Assembly: GCF_002760665.1 (NCBI RefSeq)
Contig: NZ_PDOB01000001.1
Coordinates: 1-64,000 of the forward strand
Reading direction: 5' to 3'
DNA: 64,000 nucleotides
DNA from: Massilia psychrophila
GTDB lineage: Bacteria; Pseudomonadota; Gammaproteobacteria; Burkholderiales; Burkholderiaceae_D
Shown here: piece after piece, positions 58,731-64,000 of the stretch
Numbering within the stretch: the stretch's first letter is position 1
Layout of the letters: the number at the start of each line of letters is the position of its first letter
Translations under genes and position numbers: made by a program
Notes under the pieces: model-generated
What the model saw: the letters and a program-made list of their open reading frames with translations, nothing else
What the model was told of the DNA's origin: nothing
Databases searched by the model: none

Positions 58731-58748
58731 GTAACCGGAAGTAAACAG

Positions 58749-58786
58749 TAAAAAGCCCCGTTTCCTTTTGGAAGCGGGACTTTTTA
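58749..58786. terminator. Bidirectional terminator between the stress protein and YceI genes
   Basis: AAAAAGCCCCGTTTCC and GGAAGCGGGACTTTTT pair with a TTTT loop. A and T runs on both sides serve the converging transcripts. Confidence 0.85.
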
Positions 58787-58805
58787 CGTTTCCTCAGCGA
58801 AAAAC

Positions 58806-59375
58806 TCAGTTTTGCTTGATCGCTTCGACCTGGATTGCCAACTTCACTTCCGGCGCGAACTTCGGCAAGCCGAACGTGATACCAAAGTCGGCGCGGTTGA
58901 ATTCGGCTGATGCGTCGGCGCCGCACACTTCACGCTTGAGCATTGGGTGCATGATGCACTTGAACTTGTTGATCGTCAGCTTGACCGGCTTGGTCACGCC
59001 GTGCAAGGTCAGTTCGCCGTCGACCGATACCGGGATATTGTCTTTAAACGTCATCGACTTCGACTTGTACTGAGCGGTGGGGAATTTGACGACGTCGAAA
59101 ATATCAGCGCCCTTGGCGTGGTTGTTCATTTTTTCGTGGCCGAAGTCGAGCGAGGTGGCGTCGATCGTGATGTCGAGCGCGCCGGTGCGCGCAGCGCGGT
59201 CGAGTTCGATGGTGCCGCTGGTCTTGGTGAACTTGCCGCGCCAGACAGAAATGCCCATGTGGTCCGCTTCAAAGCTCGGGTAGGTATGGTTCGGCTCGAT
59301 GGTGTAGGTGTCGGCAGCGAACGCGGACGCCGAGACGGCAGCGATGAGGGCAACGACCAGGTGCTTCGAATTCAT
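58806..59375 (-). CDS. YceI family periplasmic protein (third gene of the cybB unit)
   Basis: A 189-residue protein with a signal peptide ending SASAFA-A and a YceI beta-barrel lipocalin-like domain: YTIEPNHTYPSFEADHMGIS at the start, ITIDATSLDFGHEKMNNH, and LTLHGVTKPVKLTI. YceI proteins bind isoprenoid-like lipids such as polyprenols in the periplasm. Two Cys (in KCIMHPMLKREVCG) may form a disulfide. AAGGAA precedes the ATG. It is the last gene of a three-gene operon. Confidence 0.93.
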   Translation of the reverse strand: MNSKHLVVALIAAVSASAFAADTYTIEPNHTYPSFEADHMGISVWRGKFTKTSGTIELDRAARTGALDITIDATSLDFGHEKMNNHAKGADIFDVVKFPTAQYKSKSMTFKDNIPVSVDGELTLHGVTKPVKLTINKFKCIMHPMLKREVCGADASAEFNRADFGITFGLPKFAPEVKLAIQVEAIKQN

Positions 59376-59414
59376 GGGAGTTCCTTATAGTTGGAATAGA
59401 GTTATTGCGAAACG

Positions 59415-59978
59415 TTACTGCGCCGCGGTGACGCGGAATTTAATGACAACCTCGTCGGCGACCATGCTGGTGTCTTTCCATTCGCCGTCGCCGATATTGA
59501 ACGCCAACCGCTTGATTGGCAAGGCGCCTTCGAACACCTGCTTGCCGGCCTCAAGCTTGATAGTCAGGGGGAAAGTGACGTCGGCGCTCTTGCCCTTGAT
59601 CGACAGCTTGCCCGTCACGTTCAGCTTGCCCGCGCCGGCCGGCTTGATCGACGACGAGACGAAACTGGCCTTCGGGTACTGGGCCGAGTTGAACCAGTCC
59701 TTCTTGGCTACTTCCTTGTTCATTTCCGCTTCGCCCAAATCGAGGCTGGCGGTATCGATGTCGACGCTCGCCTTCGCCAATTCCGGTTTGGCGGCGTCAT
59801 AATCGATGCTGGCGCTGACTTTCTTGAATTTGGCGTCGACCGGCACATTCATCTGCTTGAAGGTGACAGACACGCTGCTGTAGGCGGGGTCGGTTTTGAG
59901 CGGGACGGCGCCTACGGTCAACGCGACAGCGATCAGGGATGCGGGCAAAAGGGGCAACAGGCGGCGTGACAGTGTCAT
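59415..59978 (-). CDS. YceI family periplasmic protein (second gene of the cybB unit)
   Basis: A 187-residue protein, signal peptide with core LLPLLPASLIAVALTVGAV, then a YceI domain (SVSVTFKQMNVPVDAKF, IDTASLDLGEAEMNKEV, VTGKLSIKGKSADVTFPLTI). It is distinct from the next YceI gene and lacks that protein's cysteines. GGAAA precedes the ATG at 59978. It lies 20 bases after the b561 gene and 39 bases before the other YceI gene. Confidence 0.92.
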   Translation of the reverse strand: MTLSRRLLPLLPASLIAVALTVGAVPLKTDPAYSSVSVTFKQMNVPVDAKFKKVSASIDYDAAKPELAKASVDIDTASLDLGEAEMNKEVAKKDWFNSAQYPKASFVSSSIKPAGAGKLNVTGKLSIKGKSADVTFPLTIKLEAGKQVFEGALPIKRLAFNIGDGEWKDTSMVADEVVIKFRVTAAQ

Positions 59979-59998
59979 GGATTTTCCATAAAAATTTA

Positions 59999-60523
59999 TT
60001 AAGGCAGCATGCGCTGCATGACGCCGTCGCGGTCGATGAAGGCGTGCTTGAGGGCCGCGGCGGTGTGCAGGCCGACCGCGCCGGCCAGGCCCATGTTCAG
60101 CCAATAGTGCAACGCCTTGAGGACTGGCTTCAATTCAGGGTTGGCGTCTATCAGTAGCGGCAACTTGAACAAACCAAAATATACCACCGGCACGCCGGCT
60201 GACAAGGTATAAAAATAACCCGACAGCGGCACCGCGAACATCAGCACGTACAGCAGGCCGTGCAGATAGTGCGCCGATGATTGCTGCCAGCGCGGCATGG
60301 CGGCCGGGTAGGCCGGAGCCCGGTTCGCCAGGCGCCACAACAGGCGTAGGGCAGCCAGCGCCAGGATCGTCACGCCAGCCCATTTGTGCCATGAATAATA
60401 TTTCAGCTTGGTCGGCGTGATGCCGGGGATGTCGGTCATCACCAGGCCCATGGTAAAGGCGCCGATGATCATGAGCGCGATCAGCCAGTGGAGAAGGATG
60501 GCAGGACGGGTATAGCGCTGCAT
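59999..60523 (-). CDS. Cytochrome b561 family protein
   Basis: A 174-residue inner-membrane protein with four hydrophobic helices and the heme-ligand His pairs (His12 in ILLHWLIAL, His46 in SWHKWAG, and later His in YLHGLLYVL and GLHTAAALKH). It is the CybB/b561 type that passes electrons in the membrane. Fusion or linkage of b561 with YceI is known in E. coli (yceJ-yceI). It is the first gene of the unit. Confidence 0.92.
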   Translation of the reverse strand: MQRYTRPAILLHWLIALMIIGAFTMGLVMTDIPGITPTKLKYYSWHKWAGVTILALAALRLLWRLANRAPAYPAAMPRWQQSSAHYLHGLLYVLMFAVPLSGYFYTLSAGVPVVYFGLFKLPLLIDANPELKPVLKALHYWLNMGLAGAVGLHTAAALKHAFIDRDGVMQRMLP

Positions 60524-60539
60524 CGGGGTGATTTCTCGG

Positions 60540-60563
60540 TATTAGTACGTGTTAGGACTAATA
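60540..60563. promoter_or_regulatory. Inverted repeat upstream of the b561-YceI operon
   Basis: TATTAGT and ACTAATA lie ten bases apart in exact inversion, 16 bases upstream of the b561 start codon, a place where a repressor or activator would act. The bound protein is unknown. Confidence 0.45.
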
Positions 60564-60697
60564 GTAGCGCAGAATTGCCGGATGTGCATGGATTGGCGCA
60601 GGGCTGCTTTAACTGAACGCCGCGTCAATGGCGGCCCCGCAATCGCGAGGACCCCATTGATGCGCCTACCGATTACGGCGATCGCAAGCGAAAAAGC

Positions 60698-62188
<1,491 letters not shown>

Positions 62189-62222
62189 CTATACTGGCCG
62201 CAAATCATCTTTTTAAGCGTCT

Positions 62223-62831
62223 ATGAAACTCATCGGTTCGATTGGCAGTCCCTATGTCCGCAAAGTGCGTGTCGTGCTGGCGGAAAAGAAGCTCGACTAC
62301 GATTTCGAGCTCGAAAATGTCTGGGGCTTCGATACCGCCATCCACCTGTCCAACCCGCTGGGCAAGGTGCCCTGCCTGATCATGGAAGACGGCAGCCCGA
62401 TGTACGACTCGCGCGTGATCGCCGAATACCTCGACACCTTGACACCGGTGTGCAAGCTGTTGCCGCCACACGGGCGCGACCGCGCCGACGTCAAGGTGTG
62501 GCAAGCGCTGTCCGATGGCGTGGCCGAGGCCGCCATTTTGGCGCGCCTGGAAAAAACCCTGCGCCCGGCCGAGCAGCAAAGTGCCGCCTGGGTCGAGCGC
62601 CAGATGTGCAAGGTCCACGCCGGCCTGGCCGTCATGTCGGCCAACCTCGGCGAGTCGCCTTTCTGCAAGGGCAACCATTACACGCTGGCCGACGTCGCCG
62701 TCGGCTGCACCCTCGGCTGGCTGCTGTTCCGCTTCCCCGAGATCGACTGGCGCGGCGACTACGCCAACCTCGCGCGGCTGTTCGACAAGCTGTCCGAACG
62801 GCCATCGTTTAAAGACACCGTGCCGCAGTGA
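62223..62831 (+). CDS. Glutathione S-transferase family protein
   Basis: A 202-residue protein with an N-terminal thioredoxin-fold domain (SPYVRKVRVVLAEKKLDYDF then EDGSPMYDSRVIAEYLD) and an all-helical C-terminal domain (LADVAVGCTLGWLLFR). It is the YibF type of GST-like protein, whose substrate is unknown. The stop shares bases with the start of the next gene (TGATG). Confidence 0.9.
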   Translation: MKLIGSIGSPYVRKVRVVLAEKKLDYDFELENVWGFDTAIHLSNPLGKVPCLIMEDGSPMYDSRVIAEYLDTLTPVCKLLPPHGRDRADVKVWQALSDGVAEAAILARLEKTLRPAEQQSAAWVERQMCKVHAGLAVMSANLGESPFCKGNHYTLADVAVGCTLGWLLFRFPEIDWRGDYANLARLFDKLSERPSFKDTVPQ

Positions 62832-63820
62832 TGCCATTTGGCGTGCAGGTCGATCAGCTGGATAAGCTGGATCAGCGCCCGGTGGTTACGGTTGTCTTTG
62901 GCGAAGCGCTGGTCGATGATTTCGTCACCGAGCAGATGGTCGGCGGCGCGCCGTTCAACGTCGCCCGCAACCTGGCCGCCTTCATGGCGCCGCAGCTGAT
63001 GGTCACGCGCATCGGCAGCGACCAGAACGGCGCCGTCGTACGCGCCGAGTTCGAGCGCTTCGCGATGCTCGAAAGCGGCTTGCAGATCGATCGCATGGAA
63101 GAGACCGGCCGCGTGCTGGTCGAGCGCCGCTTGGGTGGCCACCGCTTCGTGATCCTGCCCAAGCAAGCCTATGATTTCATCGATCCGCACCAGGCATTGG
63201 CGGCTTTGGCCGGCGTCACGCCGGCGGCGATTTACTTCGGCACGCTGGCGCAGCGCGGCCAGCGCTCGCACGACACGCTCTACCGGCTGCTCGGCGCCAT
63301 TGGTGCAGATGGCGAAACCGGCGCCACCCGCTTCCTCGACCTTAACCTGCGCGACGGCCAGACCGACCGTGGCTGCGTCACCGAGTCGCTGCAGGCCGCC
63401 GATATCGTCAAGGTCAACGAGGAAGAGCTGCAGGCGCTGTTTTCCTGGTTTTTCCAGATCGATCCGGCGACGTCGCTCGAGAGCGAAGCAGGGCGCGCCG
63501 CCTGCCGCGCCCTGCTCGACATGTTTTCGCTCGAAGCGCTGATCGTCACGCTGGGCCATCGCGGCTCGGTGTATTTCGGCGCCGACGGCGCTTTGATCGT
63601 CAACCGCGACAATCCGGCGCCGCCGTTCGTCATCGACACGGTGGGCGCCGGCGACGCCTTCTGCGCCATTTTCCTGTTGGGGCGCGCACGCGGCTGGCCG
63701 CTCGAATTGACGCTGGCGCGCGCCAACGAGTTCGCCGGCGCGATCTGCGCCATCAGCGGCGCCGTGCCGGACAATATCGGCTTTTACGACAAGTGGGTGA
63801 CGCGCTGGCGCGCCGCCTGA
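62831..63820 (+). CDS. PfkB family sugar kinase (fructokinase-like)
   Basis: A 329-residue kinase. FGEALVDDFVTEQMVGGAPFNVARNLAAF is the N-terminal sugar-binding signature, and DTVGAGDAFCAIF near residue 275 the C-terminal PfkB signature with catalytic Asp. It phosphorylates a sugar or nucleoside; fructose is likely but not proven. It overlaps the GST gene by one base, which suggests coupled expression. GTG three bases earlier is an alternative start. Confidence 0.88.
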   Translation: MPFGVQVDQLDKLDQRPVVTVVFGEALVDDFVTEQMVGGAPFNVARNLAAFMAPQLMVTRIGSDQNGAVVRAEFERFAMLESGLQIDRMEETGRVLVERRLGGHRFVILPKQAYDFIDPHQALAALAGVTPAAIYFGTLAQRGQRSHDTLYRLLGAIGADGETGATRFLDLNLRDGQTDRGCVTESLQAADIVKVNEEELQALFSWFFQIDPATSLESEAGRAACRALLDMFSLEALIVTLGHRGSVYFGADGALIVNRDNPAPPFVIDTVGAGDAFCAIFLLGRARGWPLELTLARANEFAGAICAISGAVPDNIGFYDKWVTRWRAA

Positions 63821-63850
63821 TGCGCGCCGCTTGGCAGATGCGACCGGCAT

Positions 63851-63876
63851 AAAAAAGCCCCTGAAGCCAGGGGCTG
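63851..63876 (-). terminator. Terminator of the bacterioferritin gene
   Basis: On the minus strand AGCCCCTGG and a near-complement separated by CTTC form a stem followed by TTTTTT, 24 bases after the bacterioferritin stop codon. Confidence 0.85.
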
Positions 63877-63899
63877 GTGGTGACGGTTTCGCGCCGTGC

Positions 63900-64000
63900 T
63901 TACTCGCCCATCTGGCTTTGCAGATAATTCTGGATGCCGATTTTGGCGATCAGGTCGAGCTGGGTTTCAAGCCAATCGATATGCTCCTCGGTGTCCTCGA
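63900..64000 (-). CDS. bfr: Bacterioferritin, C-terminal part only
   Basis: The last 101 bases encode on the minus strand [20 protein letters not shown] then [12 protein letters not shown] and a stop, the C terminus typical of Bfr with the ferroxidase EExH motif in its fourth helix. The protein stores iron as a 24-subunit shell. The rest of the gene is outside the window. Confidence 0.9.
   Translation of the reverse strand, partial: EDTEEHIDWLETQLDLIAKIGIQNYLQSQMGE

Overview
The window is about 64 kb of GC-rich bacterial chromosome. The 3' end of a 23S rRNA, a beta-type 5S rRNA, a PEP-CTERM protein, an aru/ast operon and many dispersed palindromes built on GGTCTGACC point to Betaproteobacteria. 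Oxalobacteraceae, in the Massilia, Duganella or Janthinobacterium range, fits best. That placement is inference from gene content, not from a tree. Most of the window is housekeeping and catabolic chromosome. There is no prophage, no integrative element and no CRISPR array.

Layout. 1-390: end of an rRNA operon with its terminator. 433-9014: PhzF-like enzyme, DHA2-type MFS exporter, PagL-like lipid A deacylase, a beta-hydroxyacid dehydrogenase, an M20 amidohydrolase, a molybdopterin oxidoreductase and a lipoprotein peptidase overlapping it. 9152-16582: two tandem FadD-type acyl-CoA ligases, a PhoD-type phosphatase coupled to a YciA-type thioesterase, and an Atm1-type ABC exporter. 16596-21313: acidic amino acid and peptide use (periplasmic asparaginase, secreted amidohydrolase, dicarboxylate/amino acid symporter, amino-acid ABC ATPase). 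21564-31618: pyrC, a DUF3025 gene, recG, and the queA-tgt-yajC-secD-secF cluster. 31861-36578: an HDOD protein, a MarR regulator coupled to a small unknown gene, an EamA exporter, a GlxA-type AraC regulator, and a REP-associated tyrosine transposase (RAYT) sitting among copies of its presumed REP palindrome.

36780-48931 is a full arginine succinyltransferase (AST) operon, aruC-aruF-aruG-astD-astB-gdhB-astE. The unusual feature is the 1581-residue NAD-dependent glutamate dehydrogenase gene placed between astB and astE. It carries the end product glutamate on to 2-oxoglutarate, so one transcript could encode arginine to the TCA cycle. 49096-53894: a DUF2807 lipoprotein, a PEP-CTERM protein, flavohemoglobin hmp with a candidate NsrR site, and an APC permease. 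54118-64000: an S46 dipeptidyl-peptidase, a decayed cardiolipin-synthase gene, stress-type membrane and glycine-zipper proteins, a cytochrome b561-YceI-YceI operon, purB, a GST, a PfkB kinase and the 3' end of bacterioferritin.

The items most worth a second look are the RAYT/REP locus with a duplicated piece of the neighbouring regulator gene, the 9-bp repeat array that supplies that regulator's start codons, gdhB inside the AST operon, the three-block cardiolipin-synthase relic, a heptamer repeat in front of the asparaginase gene, the candidate NsrR operator at hmp, and a candidate small RNA after secF.
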